Shown here piece by piece: positions 34,055 through 41,982 of a DNA stretch of 49,060 bases (position 1 is the stretch's first letter; each line of letters begins with the position of its first letter). Location: positions 1 through 49,060 of the forward strand of contig NZ_AWQS01000009.1 of assembly GCF_000576575.1 (NCBI RefSeq), read 5' to 3'. A program made the position numbers and the translations under genes. Origin of the DNA: Intrasporangium chromatireducens Q5-1. GTDB taxonomy: Bacteria; Actinomycetota; Actinomycetes; Actinomycetales; Dermatophilaceae. Below the pieces are notes generated by a model. The model was not told the DNA's origin, made no database searches, and saw only the letters and a program-made list of their open reading frames with translations.

Positions 34055-35110
34055 TCACAGGTGGCCCTTTGCTCGGGCGAGATCCTCGGGCGTCCCCACG
34101 TCGATCCAGTCGGACCGGATCGGCCACGCCGTGACGACCTCGTCCCGTTCGAGGCACGTCTCGACGAGGCCGGGCATCGTGCTCGCGCGCCCCTCGGGCA
34201 GCCACTCCAGCGCACGTGGCTCGACGGCGTAGACCGCCGCGTTGATGTCGAAGTTGAGCGTCGGCTTCTCGACGATGCCGCTGACGCGTCCGTCCTCGCT
34301 CTCGACGACACCGAAGGGCACCTCGTGCTGGTAGCTGCGCGTCGCCACCGTGAGGACCGCGTGTGAGCGTTGGTGCACGTCGAGGAGCTTCGCCGCGTCG
34401 AACTGGACCATGAGGTCGCCGTTCATGACGAGGACCGGGTGGTCCAGGTCGGGCCGCTCCTGCCTGAGAAGAGTGAGCGAACCGGCCGTGCCGAGTGGCC
34501 GCTCCGGGTCCTCACGCAGGTAGCGGACGGTGCAGCCGAGCCGGCTGCCGTCGCGGAGGTGCTCCTCGATCTGCTCCGCGAGGTAGTTGACGCTGACGTA
34601 GATGTCCCGGATGCCGTCACCAACGAGCCCGAGCACGATCCACTCGAGGATCGTGCGGCCGGCGACCGTCATGAGCGGCTTGGGCGTGTTCTTGGTCAGC
34701 TCGCCGAGGCGCGTCCCCCGGCCACCGGCCATGATGACCGCGACGTTCGGCAGAGCGTCGGCCCCGACGACGTCGGACAGGGTGTGCAGGCCCACGAGCA
34801 CGCCGTCCGCGTCGACCTCCGGCACGGCCGAGATCCGCAGCGCCGACATCAGGTCGAGCACTGCGGCCCGGGACGTGCCCGACTCGACGACGTGGGGACT
34901 CGTGGTCGCGTGCTCGAGCGCCGGCGCGTCGAGGCCGACGCCCCTCAGCAGGGCGCGGCGAAGATCCCCGTCGGTGACGAGCCCGAAGAGGCGATCCTCC
35001 TCGTCGACGAGGAGGCAGACGGAGGTGGCGCTCCGGTCGATGACGATGAGCGCGTCGCGGATGCTCGCCGCCCTGGGCGCGCAACCGGCCCGGAGGTCCC
35101 GTGACGTCAT
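34055..35110 (-). CDS. ptmE: CBS-domain sugar-1-phosphate nucleotidyltransferase, PtmE/LegX-like
   Basis: This 351-aa protein has two parts. Residues about 8-118 are a CBS pair (LVDEEDRLFGLVTDGDLRRAL and ISAVPEVDADGVLVGLHTL). Residues 122-351 are a nucleotidyltransferase with AVIMAGGRGTRLGELT and KNTPKPLM (residues 124-147), VLVMNGDLM and NFDINAAVYAVEP. CBS plus NTP-transferase is the architecture of Campylobacter PtmE, a glucosamine-1-phosphate guanylyltransferase. It supports the GDP-sugar route to legionaminic acid rather than the UDP route. ATG overlaps the LegG-like stop (ATGA). GTP versus UTP use cannot be told from sequence alone. Confidence 0.82.
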   Translation of the reverse strand: MTSRDLRAGCAPRAASIRDALIVIDRSATSVCLLVDEEDRLFGLVTDGDLRRALLRGVGLDAPALEHATTSPHVVESGTSRAAVLDLMSALRISAVPEVDADGVLVGLHTLSDVVGADALPNVAVIMAGGRGTRLGELTKNTPKPLMTVAGRTILEWIVLGLVGDGIRDIYVSVNYLAEQIEEHLRDGSRLGCTVRYLREDPERPLGTAGSLTLLRQERPDLDHPVLVMNGDLMVQFDAAKLLDVHQRSHAVLTVATRSYQHEVPFGVVESEDGRVSGIVEKPTLNFDINAAVYAVEPRALEWLPEGRASTMPGLVETCLERDEVVTAWPIRSDWIDVGTPEDLARAKGHL

Positions 35111-36297
35111 CCGTTGCGCTCCTTCTGGGTGCAGTCCAGGTCGACGAACGGCTTCGCCCGACCGGCGGATCCTGCACGTCGAACGATATCGAGGATGCGC
35201 TCCGCGGCTTCGCCGGTGCCATACGGGTTGGACGCGTGACCGGTACGCTCCCGGAAGTCGGGTGACAGTGCCTCCCGGAGGGCGTGTGCGACATGGCTCC
35301 GTCCCTCGCGGCTGTGCAGCACGTTCTCGCCGCGCAGCCGCCCAAGCTGCCGGTCGCCGACGTCGACGGCGGGCACCCGCACGGTGGCGGCCTCAATGAT
35401 TCCCGACGAGGAGTTGCCGACGACGACGTCGACCGCCGCGAGGACGCGGGGATAGTCCCGACCGAGCGCAGGCACAACCGCGAGCCGATCGGCATGGGCA
35501 TGGCCCAGCTCGTCGAGCGCGGCGAGGATGCCCTCACGGCCGGCGTCCATCCCGGGATGTGTCGCGATGACCGTGCCGCAGACCTCCAAGGTGGCCTCGA
35601 GTGCTTCTCGGGACCAGGGACCGACGCGTGCTACTCCAGCCGTCGTCGCGGGGTGGTAGGTGAAGAGGGCAAGGGGACGCTGGATCGCGGGTAGCCCTGT
35701 CAGACAGGCGATCTCGTGGTCGCTCATGGGCCGGACCGAGGTCAGCCGGTCCAGGCCCGGCGCTCCGGTCACGTGGACCCGCTGCTCCGGCTCCCCCAGC
35801 TGGCGCAGTCGCGTGGCCGCGTCCGCTGATGCAACGCAGTGCTCGTCGGCCAGCTTCGTCACGGCGTGCCGGATGCGCTCGTCGACGGCCCCCTCCGTGA
35901 CCTCGCCGCCGTGCAGGTGCACGATGGGGACGCCGAGCAGGAAGGCAGGCGGGACCACGTCGAGCAGCTCCCACCGGTCCCCGAGCACGACAATCACGTC
36001 GATCCCCTCGTCGCGGACCGCGCGCCCCACGCCAGCAGCCAGGCGGGCACCCTGTGCGACCTGCGCGTCGGCAGTGACAGCCTTCATCGGGTCTGCGAGC
36101 GGACGCACGAGCGGTCTCCACTCCTCGGCAGTCCGGGGTCCGGGCAGCGCCGCGGCGAGGTCGTCAGCGGCGTACATGACGCCCGTGAGGACGCGCAACG
36201 TGAGGTCAGGCGCGTCGGCGATGGCGGTGATGACGGGCGCGAGCGGCCCGAGGTCTGCACGGGTGCCGACGAAGACGGCGACGACTCGGTCCGGCAT
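35107..36297 (-). CDS. legG: LegG/NeuC-like hydrolysing NDP-sugar 2-epimerase
   Basis: This 396-aa protein starts at ATG 36297, sharing a base with the LegI stop (TGATG). Family blocks are FVGTRADLGPLAPV at the N-terminus, VLGDRWELLDVVPPAFL, HLHGGEVTEGAVDERIRHAVTKLADEHCVA, and the nucleotide site VVGNSSSGIIEAA. The TEGAVDE.IRHA run separates hydrolysing NeuC/LegG enzymes from the WecB type found elsewhere in the window. The reaction would release NDP and give 2,4-diacetamido-2,4,6-trideoxymannose for LegI. Its C-terminus runs about 15 residues past the family core. Confidence 0.88.
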   Translation of the reverse strand: MPDRVVAVFVGTRADLGPLAPVITAIADAPDLTLRVLTGVMYAADDLAAALPGPRTAEEWRPLVRPLADPMKAVTADAQVAQGARLAAGVGRAVRDEGIDVIVVLGDRWELLDVVPPAFLLGVPIVHLHGGEVTEGAVDERIRHAVTKLADEHCVASADAATRLRQLGEPEQRVHVTGAPGLDRLTSVRPMSDHEIACLTGLPAIQRPLALFTYHPATTAGVARVGPWSREALEATLEVCGTVIATHPGMDAGREGILAALDELGHAHADRLAVVPALGRDYPRVLAAVDVVVGNSSSGIIEAATVRVPAVDVGDRQLGRLRGENVLHSREGRSHVAHALREALSPDFRERTGHASNPYGTGEAAERILDIVRRAGSAGRAKPFVDLDCTQKERNG

Positions 36298-37334
36298 CAG
36301 GGAGCGAGATCCGTGTCGGTGAGCGGTGCGCCCGCACGGACGGCCCGCGCGAGGCGCCGGCCGCCGACGTCCACGGCCGGGCTGATGCCGTCCTCGGGGC
36401 GCAGCAGGGTGAGGTCGGCACGGTTCAGCACGGTGCCGGCCGGAAGGTCGGTCGCGGCGTGCCAGGAGCGCCGCACGAGCGTGGCGTTCTCCTCCTCGGA
36501 GGGCATCCGGCGTTTGACGCCGTCGCCGAGGGCTTGAGCGAGCAGCTTCGTCTCGCGCACGTAGTGTGCGAGATCGTCGGGCTCGAGGCTCGCCAGATGG
36601 TCGGGGCCCGGCAGGGTGCGGTCGGCGGTGAAGTGCTTCTCGAGGATCGGCGCCCCCAGCGCAACCGCACCCAGGGCCGTCGTGAGGCCCGGCGTGTGGT
36701 CCGACCAGCCGACGGGCACCCCGTGCTGCTCCATCAGTCGAGGGATGACGAGCAGGTTGCACTCCTGGACCGGCGCCGGATAGGCCGACACGCAGTGGAA
36801 CAGGACGAGGCCGGGAGCCTCCTGGCACGCCTCGACCGCGTCGGCGACCTCGTCGGCGGTGCCCATGCCCGTCGAGACGAGCAGCGTCACGCCGAGCGAC
36901 GCGAGCGCCCGAAGGTACGGCAGGTTGGTCAGCTCGCCGGAGCTCACCTTGAGCGCCGGCACCCCCAGCCCCACGAGCAGCTCGGCACTGTCGAGGTCGA
37001 ACGGGGTGGACAGGAAGGCGAGCCCTTCCTGCGCGGCGTGGTCCTGCAGCTCCGCCCAGGCGGAGGCTGGCAGCGTCAGCGCCTCGAGGAGGGAGCGCTG
37101 GTCGGCGCTGCCGCCGCGGTCACGCTGGTAGCGCGTCGTGCTCGCCGTCGCGGAGACGAGCTTGGCCGGATCGAACGTCTGGAACTTGACGGAGTCGGCG
37201 CCGGCACCCGCTGCGATGTCGACCAGCCGGTGGGCGAGCTCGAGATCGCCGTTGTGGTTGACCCCGGCCTCGGCGATCACGTGGACGGCCTGGGGCTGGG
37301 GCAGGTGCCAGCTGCCGAGGTGAACGGTTCTCAT
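36297..37334 (-). CDS. legI: LegI/NeuB-like nonulosonic acid synthase
   Basis: This 345-aa protein condenses a 6-carbon N-acylated sugar with phosphoenolpyruvate. The NeuB barrel is clear: VIAEAGVNHNGDLELAHRLVD, SVKFQTFDPAKLVS, FLSTPFDLDSAELL, VSSGELTNLPYL, FHCVSAYPAP, VGWSDHTPGL and ILEKHFTADRTLPGPDH. Residues about 285-345 form the SAF (antifreeze-like) domain (SWHAATDLPAGTVLNRADL). The SSGELTN form fits LegI as well as NeuB, so the neighbouring LegB- and LegC-like genes, not this protein, indicate the legionaminic product. ATG overlaps the acetyltransferase stop (ATGA). Confidence 0.9.
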   Translation of the reverse strand: MRTVHLGSWHLPQPQAVHVIAEAGVNHNGDLELAHRLVDIAAGAGADSVKFQTFDPAKLVSATASTTRYQRDRGGSADQRSLLEALTLPASAWAELQDHAAQEGLAFLSTPFDLDSAELLVGLGVPALKVSSGELTNLPYLRALASLGVTLLVSTGMGTADEVADAVEACQEAPGLVLFHCVSAYPAPVQECNLLVIPRLMEQHGVPVGWSDHTPGLTTALGAVALGAPILEKHFTADRTLPGPDHLASLEPDDLAHYVRETKLLAQALGDGVKRRMPSEEENATLVRRSWHAATDLPAGTVLNRADLTLLRPEDGISPAVDVGGRRLARAVRAGAPLTDTDLAP

Positions 37335-38068
37335 GATGCTCCTCCGGTTGCTGCGGCTGCGCTGGTGGCCGGCACGCCGAGGACGACGAGCCCGTCCTCG
37401 ACGCTGCGGACGACGACTGCCCCGGCCCCCACCGTGACGTCACTGCCGACCGTCACCCGTGGCAGCACCCGGGCGCCCGACCCGACGAGCGTGCGCGGCC
37501 CGACGCTGGCACCTCCCAGCAGGGCGGCCCCCGGCGCGACGTGGACCCCGTCGCCGAGCGTGCAGTCGTGCTCGACGATGGCGCCGGTGTTGACGATGAC
37601 GCCGTCGCCGACCCGGCTGGCGGGACCGACGTGGGCGTGCTCGAGCACGATCGTGCCGGCGCCCAGCACGGCGGTGCGGGCCACGGTGGCGCTCGTCGCC
37701 ACGACCGCCGGGGCGACCTCCTCGATCGGGCGCCCAGCTCCTCCACCCCGGCCTGCCGTCTCCCGCAGCTGCCCCAGCGTGCGAAGCCGCGGGCCGGCGG
37801 CCCCGATCGCGACCGCGGCACGGAGCCGCTGGTCGGTGACGAGGGCGAGCCCGGCTGTGTCGTCGGCGATCACCTCGACGTGCCAGGTCGAGCCCTGCGC
37901 GTCGCCCACGACTGCGGCGACAGTCTCGCCCAGCCGTTCGAGGACGTCGACCACGGCGCGTGCGTGCCCGCCCGCGCCGAAGACGACCCACCCGGACCCG
38001 TCCACAGGCTCAGCCCCACCCCTGGTGGTCTGGCGTGGTGCCGGCTGAGCGGCATACCACTCCGTCAT
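37331..38068 (-). CDS. legH: LegH/NeuD/PglD-like sugar O/N-acetyltransferase
   Basis: This 245-aa protein starts at ATG 38068, overlapping the upstream stop (ATGA). After about 25 extra N-terminal residues, the PglD-type Rossmann domain has WVVFGAGGHARAVVDVLE. A left-handed beta-helix follows (AVLGAGTIVLEHAHVGPASRV, VNTGAIVEHDCTLGDGVHVAPGAALLGG), with the catalytic His in VEHDCTLGDGVH. In the pathway it should acetylate the 4-amino group of the LegC product before LegG. A NeuD-type O-acetylase role is also possible. The N-terminal extension overlaps one copy of the GGCTGAGCGGCATAC 15-mer. Confidence 0.83.
   Translation of the reverse strand: MTEWYAAQPAPRQTTRGGAEPVDGSGWVVFGAGGHARAVVDVLERLGETVAAVVGDAQGSTWHVEVIADDTAGLALVTDQRLRAAVAIGAAGPRLRTLGQLRETAGRGGGAGRPIEEVAPAVVATSATVARTAVLGAGTIVLEHAHVGPASRVGDGVIVNTGAIVEHDCTLGDGVHVAPGAALLGGASVGPRTLVGSGARVLPRVTVGSDVTVGAGAVVVRSVEDGLVVLGVPATSAAAATGGAS
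38043..38057 (+). repeat. 15-mer GGCTGAGCGGCATAC, copy 1
   Basis: This exact 15-base match to two other places in the window (41892 and, inverted, 48966) lies inside the start of the LegH-like gene. See the finding on this oligomer. Confidence 0.5.
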
Positions 38069-39486
38069 GCGGCGCCCCCCGCCTGGCCGAGGGCGCCGGC
38101 CGCCTCGGCGAATGCCGCACCGACGCGGCGGATGTTGCCCGCGGAGAGGACCTCGGGGACCCGCGGGGGGTCGAGGACGAGTCCCTGCCAGGAGTTGCGC
38201 ACGTAGCGGTGCGCGAACCACTCCTCGATGCGCGTCTCCTCCTCGCGCAGCTCCTCCCAGCCGCGGCGCGCCACGAAGTCGGGCAGCTCGTCGGGGTCGC
38301 GCAGCCGTGCGACACAACCGAGCTCGCTCCACGGCATGGGGGCCCCGGTGACGACGGGCAGGCCGAGCAGCGCTGCCTCGAGCCCGACAGTCCCGGTGGC
38401 TGTCACCGTGAAGACCGCACGCTTCATCAGCTCGCGCGAGTCGGCGAATGGGTCGACCGTCGCGATGTTGGGGTGCACGTCGAACTGGGGCCAGAAGTCG
38501 AGGTCGCGGCGCCACATGAAGTGCGCGTGCTCCTTGACGGCGACGCCGATGCCGAGCGGCGCCAGGGCGTCGGCGAGGACCCGCGCGGTATAGGCCTGGT
38601 CGCGCCACTCCTGCCCCATGACGTCGATGCTCGACTCGGGCTGCACCTGCAGCGGCAGGAACACGAAGCGGTCGGGCACCGGGTCCCATCGACGGGTCCG
38701 GTACTCGTGCAGGTTCAGGCGCGCCTTGAGGGGGTTGAGCCAGGGCAGGCGCGCGTAGTCCGTCGGCTTCGGCAGCTGCAGGTTGCGGCCGCGGTCGCGG
38801 GCAAACTCCTTGAGCCGGTCGGTCGCCAGCCGCCAGATCTCCTGGCCCGACTCGACCTTGAGGTTCCGGGCGAAACCCATGGGCCGGCCCTGCTCCTCCC
38901 GCCACGTGGCGAGGTAGCGCTCCCCCGCAGCCACGGCGTCCGGGTCCTCGATCGGACGCTCGAAGAGCGTGATGCCCTTGGGTGCGCCGATCAGTCCGAA
39001 GCGGTCGGACGGCAGCCGTATGCCGCGTGGCCAGGTCGCGAGGCCGCCGTGGTGGGTCACGAGCCCGGCCGTGAGCAGCTCAGAGGTCACGGTGAACTCG
39101 GTCAGGGCGAGGATGGGGCCACGTCCGGCGATGGCCGCCTCGAGCTCCTCTGCCGCCAGGTTGAGGAAGTTCATGGCCGTGTCGACGCGGTTGCGGCGCA
39201 GCGCCCGCTCGCACACGAGCAGGTCGAGCACGTCGAGACCCACCCCGGCGCAGGCACGCTTGAGGGCGGCGTGCGGAGCGAGCCCGGACACGGCGTTGGC
39301 GCGGCGGGCCTGCGCGTAGGGCAGGCGCACGACCGTCGCCCGGGGCGTGTGGCGGCCGACCCAGCTGAGGTTCGCGTCGGTGCGCACGACGAGGATGAGG
39401 TCTCGGGTGTCGAACCCGGCGTGCACGAGGGCGGGGACGAGGAGATCGTCGTACCCGAGCCCCATGTGGACCAGCGGCGTCACCAC
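38065..39486 (-). CDS. Capsule_synth (KpsS/KpsC)-like glycosyltransferase
   Basis: This 473-aa protein lacks a signal peptide and clear membrane spans. FVFLPLQVQPESSIDV (residues 274-289) and IGVAVKEHAH (313-322) are blocks I associate with capsule-synthesis proteins of the KpsC/KpsS type, which are CMP-Kdo-dependent transferases. TATGTVGLEAALLGLPVVTGAP further on is the donor-lobe loop. The N-terminal half (PLVHMGLGYDDLL, NLAAEELEAAIAGRGP, TEFTVTSELL) would be the acceptor lobe. Kdo and nonulosonic acids are both CMP-activated 3-deoxy-ketoaldonic acids, so this is the best candidate for the enzyme transferring the sugar made by the adjacent genes. It starts GTG GTG behind AGGAGG. The family placement is moderate, and the role is inferred. 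Confidence 0.6.
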   Translation of the reverse strand: MVTPLVHMGLGYDDLLVPALVHAGFDTRDLILVVRTDANLSWVGRHTPRATVVRLPYAQARRANAVSGLAPHAALKRACAGVGLDVLDLLVCERALRRNRVDTAMNFLNLAAEELEAAIAGRGPILALTEFTVTSELLTAGLVTHHGGLATWPRGIRLPSDRFGLIGAPKGITLFERPIEDPDAVAAGERYLATWREEQGRPMGFARNLKVESGQEIWRLATDRLKEFARDRGRNLQLPKPTDYARLPWLNPLKARLNLHEYRTRRWDPVPDRFVFLPLQVQPESSIDVMGQEWRDQAYTARVLADALAPLGIGVAVKEHAHFMWRRDLDFWPQFDVHPNIATVDPFADSRELMKRAVFTVTATGTVGLEAALLGLPVVTGAPMPWSELGCVARLRDPDELPDFVARRGWEELREEETRIEEWFAHRYVRNSWQGLVLDPPRVPEVLSAGNIRRVGAAFAEAAGALGQAGGAA

Positions 39487-39528
39487 GGGACGAGGGCCTC
39501 CTGAGCGATGGGATCGGGCGTCGTCATC

Positions 39529-40974
39529 CTAGCCACGTAGCGTGCGCAGGACGCGCGGCGCGAGGGCGACGGCGATGCCTGCGACGACGACGGCGAGAGC
39601 GGCCCGGGTCCAGGCGCCGGCGCCCGTCACCCCGAGCCAGCCGACCGCTCCAGCCGCGGCCACGGTGAGGGCGGTGAAGGTGAGCGTCGCACGGGGCCAG
39701 CGCAGCCGGGAGTGGCGGTAGGCGAAGCCGGTCGTCGCGGCGACGAGGACGAGATAGCCGAGCAGCTTCGCGACGGCGATTCCGGCGATTCCGAACGCCG
39801 ACAGCGGGAGGGCGGCAAGGACGAGGAGCGCGAGAGCCGCGAGAGCCGCCCAGGCGAGCCGGCCCGTTCGTTCCGCGTCCAGGACGGCCAGGGAGCCGCC
39901 CTGGTAGAGCATGTAGAGCACGGCGACCCCCACGAGCCACGCCAGCGTGCGCACGAGGTCAGCGTGCCCGAAGCTCGCGGGCGCCATGACGGCGGCGAGC
40001 CACGGGCCGAGCAGCGCCACCCCGAGCGCGCCCAGCCCGACGACGATCGTCAGGACACTGCCCGTCCGAGCCGTGAAGCGCGCCCGCCTGTCGACGGGGT
40101 GCGACAGGACGAGGGGGCTCCACGCGTTGAACAGCGCGGTCGACAGGACGAAGGGCATGTTGCCGAGCTGGAGTGCCACCTGGTAGCCGCCGGCCGCAGC
40201 CTCCCCGAGGAGCCATCGGGCCAGCAGCACATCGCCCATGAGCAGGCCGAGCATGGCGACGGCCTGTGGTAGCAGGGGCGCAGCAAGTCGGATGCCGGCC
40301 CGGGTCCGGTCCCGCTCGACGGTGGGTGAAAGCGGCCGACCGATGACGACCGCCACGACGGCGGCGACGACGAGCACGCCCGCGTAGGCGGCGAGGTACG
40401 TCGCGGCGCTGCGGCTGCCGCGGGCGGCGATCAGCCCGGCGAGCTGGGCGACCACCGTGGCGAGCACCGCGAGCGCGAGGAAGCTGGCCGGCCGCAGCTG
40501 TGCGCGCATGAGCGACTGGGCGGCCACCACGATCGTCAGGGCGACCGCGGCGACGACGACCGCGGCGCCGACGCCGAGCGAGACCGGGGTCAGCGCGGAC
40601 AGGACGAGCAGCACGACCGCGCCCGCCACGCCCACGGTGAGGGCCAGCAGGACCATCGTGCCGGCGAGGGCGCGGGCGACCCTTGGTCCCTCGCGGCCAC
40701 GGTGGTGCTCCCGGATGATCACCTGCGGCAGCCCCGCCGCGGCGAGGGTGCCGACCATCTGCACGACGACGAGCCCCGTCGCGACCCGGCCGAACTCCGC
40801 CGGGCCCAGCAGGCGGGTCGCGAACGGGATGATGAGCAGGATCCCCAGGCCCTGCAGGGCCGCTCCCCCGACGTAGGCGAGGGAGTGCACGGCCACCCGC
40901 CGTGCGCTCCCGGTCCGGTCCGCCGCGGCCGGGGCGGGGTCGCCCGGGACCAGTGGATCCGGAGAATCTGCCAC
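39529..40974 (-). CDS. wzx: Polysaccharide flippase (Wzx/MATE-like)
   Basis: This 481-aa integral membrane protein has 12-14 hydrophobic spans spread along its length. The first helix pair SLAYVGGAALQGLGILLIIPFATRLLGPAEFG is a typical oligosaccharide flippase start (LG.AEFG). The middle LPQAVAMLGLLMGDVLLARW and SPLVL also fit. It would flip an undecaprenyl-linked repeat unit across the membrane. It is first in the minus-strand nonulosonate operon and starts at GTG only 33 bp from the divergent oxidoreductase start. The Ala/Val-rich composition (for example AAVVVAAVALTIVVAA) makes span counts approximate. No polymerase gene accompanies it. Confidence 0.85.
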   Translation of the reverse strand: MADSPDPLVPGDPAPAAADRTGSARRVAVHSLAYVGGAALQGLGILLIIPFATRLLGPAEFGRVATGLVVVQMVGTLAAAGLPQVIIREHHRGREGPRVARALAGTMVLLALTVGVAGAVVLLVLSALTPVSLGVGAAVVVAAVALTIVVAAQSLMRAQLRPASFLALAVLATVVAQLAGLIAARGSRSAATYLAAYAGVLVVAAVVAVVIGRPLSPTVERDRTRAGIRLAAPLLPQAVAMLGLLMGDVLLARWLLGEAAAGGYQVALQLGNMPFVLSTALFNAWSPLVLSHPVDRRARFTARTGSVLTIVVGLGALGVALLGPWLAAVMAPASFGHADLVRTLAWLVGVAVLYMLYQGGSLAVLDAERTGRLAWAALAALALLVLAALPLSAFGIAGIAVAKLLGYLVLVAATTGFAYRHSRLRWPRATLTFTALTVAAAGAVGWLGVTGAGAWTRAALAVVVAGIAVALAPRVLRTLRG

Positions 40975-41007
40975 GATGTGAACCTACTAGGACGAAGGAG
41001 GCCGGAC

Positions 41008-41982
41008 GTGACAGCGACCGTCGTGGTCCGCGGCGCCGGCTCCATCGGGCAGCGCCACGCGCGGGTCTTCCGCAGCCTGGGCGCCGACGTGCGGCTCTGG
41101 CCGCTCCGGTCGCGAGGTCCGCTCCGTCAGGACGAGGCCACCGGGGTCCCGCTCCTCGACGACAATTCGGGTCCGGATGCCGTCGCCGGCGCCGACCTGG
41201 TCGTCGTCGCGACCGACACCGGACGGCACGTCAGCGACACGGTCGAGGCGCTCGATCGTGGGGCGGGCCGCGTGCTCCTCGAGAAGCCCGTCGCCCCCAC
41301 GCGCGCGGCTGCCGCACAGCTCGCGGCCCATCCCCGAGGGGACGACGTGTGGGTGGCCGCCCCGTTACGCGCGCACGCCGCCTTCCGGCACCTCCTTGCC
41401 GAGGTGACGCGCCTCGAGGGGCGGCTCTCGGCCCAGGTGTGGTGCCAGTCCTGGCTGCCAGACTGGCGGTCGGGTCGCGACTATCGCGAGAGCTACTCGG
41501 CACGCCCCGACGAGGGTGGCGTCCTGCGGGACCTGGTCCACGAGATCGACTACGCCATGGTCCTGTTCGGTGAGCCGAGCCTGCTCGGCGCCCACCTCGA
41601 GCACGACGGCCCCCTCGACCTGGCGGCCGAGCAGGCAGCCACCCTCCTGTGGGCCACGGCCCGTGCGACCGGGACGACGCGGCTCGACTACGTGACCCGA
41701 CCCGCGTCCCGCGGCACGGTCATCCGCAGCGCCGGCGGCTCCGTCTCATGGTCCGTGGCGACGGCGCGCGTGCGATCCGCCGACGCTCGGGGGGCCACGG
41801 CCGAGCGCCACTTCCCCGAGGACCTTGACCGCGACACCGTCATGGCCACCCAGGCCCGCGCCGCGCTGGAACTGCACCCGACCACCTCAGCGGCTGAGCG
41901 GCATACCGCGGGGGCTCCGGCCACCCTCCGCGAGGGGCTGGCCGCGCTCGAGGTGTGCGACCGCGCGAGGGCTCTCTCGTGA
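41008..41982 (+). CDS. Gfo/Idh/MocA oxidoreductase, PtmF-like by context
   Basis: This is a 324-aa protein. GTG 41008 has a strong AAGGAGG site upstream. Longer frames run into the divergent flippase gene and are shadow. The Rossmann motif is VRGAGSIGQRHARVFRSLG, Lys lies in LLEKPVAPT, and the second domain has GGVLRDLVHEIDYAMVLFG with the conserved Asp/His region. As I recall, an oxidoreductase of this kind lies between ptmE and ptmB in Campylobacter flagellin-glycan loci. Here it is coupled (GTGA) to the CMP-transferase. Its exact reaction is unknown to me. It may help supply the amino sugar or make a modified nonulosonate. Confidence 0.78.
   Translation: MTATVVVRGAGSIGQRHARVFRSLGADVRLWPLRSRGPLRQDEATGVPLLDDNSGPDAVAGADLVVVATDTGRHVSDTVEALDRGAGRVLLEKPVAPTRAAAAQLAAHPRGDDVWVAAPLRAHAAFRHLLAEVTRLEGRLSAQVWCQSWLPDWRSGRDYRESYSARPDEGGVLRDLVHEIDYAMVLFGEPSLLGAHLEHDGPLDLAAEQAATLLWATARATGTTRLDYVTRPASRGTVIRSAGGSVSWSVATARVRSADARGATAERHFPEDLDRDTVMATQARAALELHPTTSAAERHTAGAPATLREGLAALEVCDRARALS
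41892..41906 (+). repeat. 15-mer GGCTGAGCGGCATAC, copy 2
   Basis: This exact copy sits inside the 3-prime part of the Gfo/Idh oxidoreductase gene, in the same orientation as copy 1. It is preceded by CCTCAGC, which adds a short local palindrome (CTCAGCGGCTGAG). Confidence 0.5.

Noticed and set aside
36459-39504. Two long plus-strand open frames over LegI-, LegH- and KpsS-like genes
   Set aside because: They are antisense shadows of genes with conserved catalytic motifs; no start site or family features.
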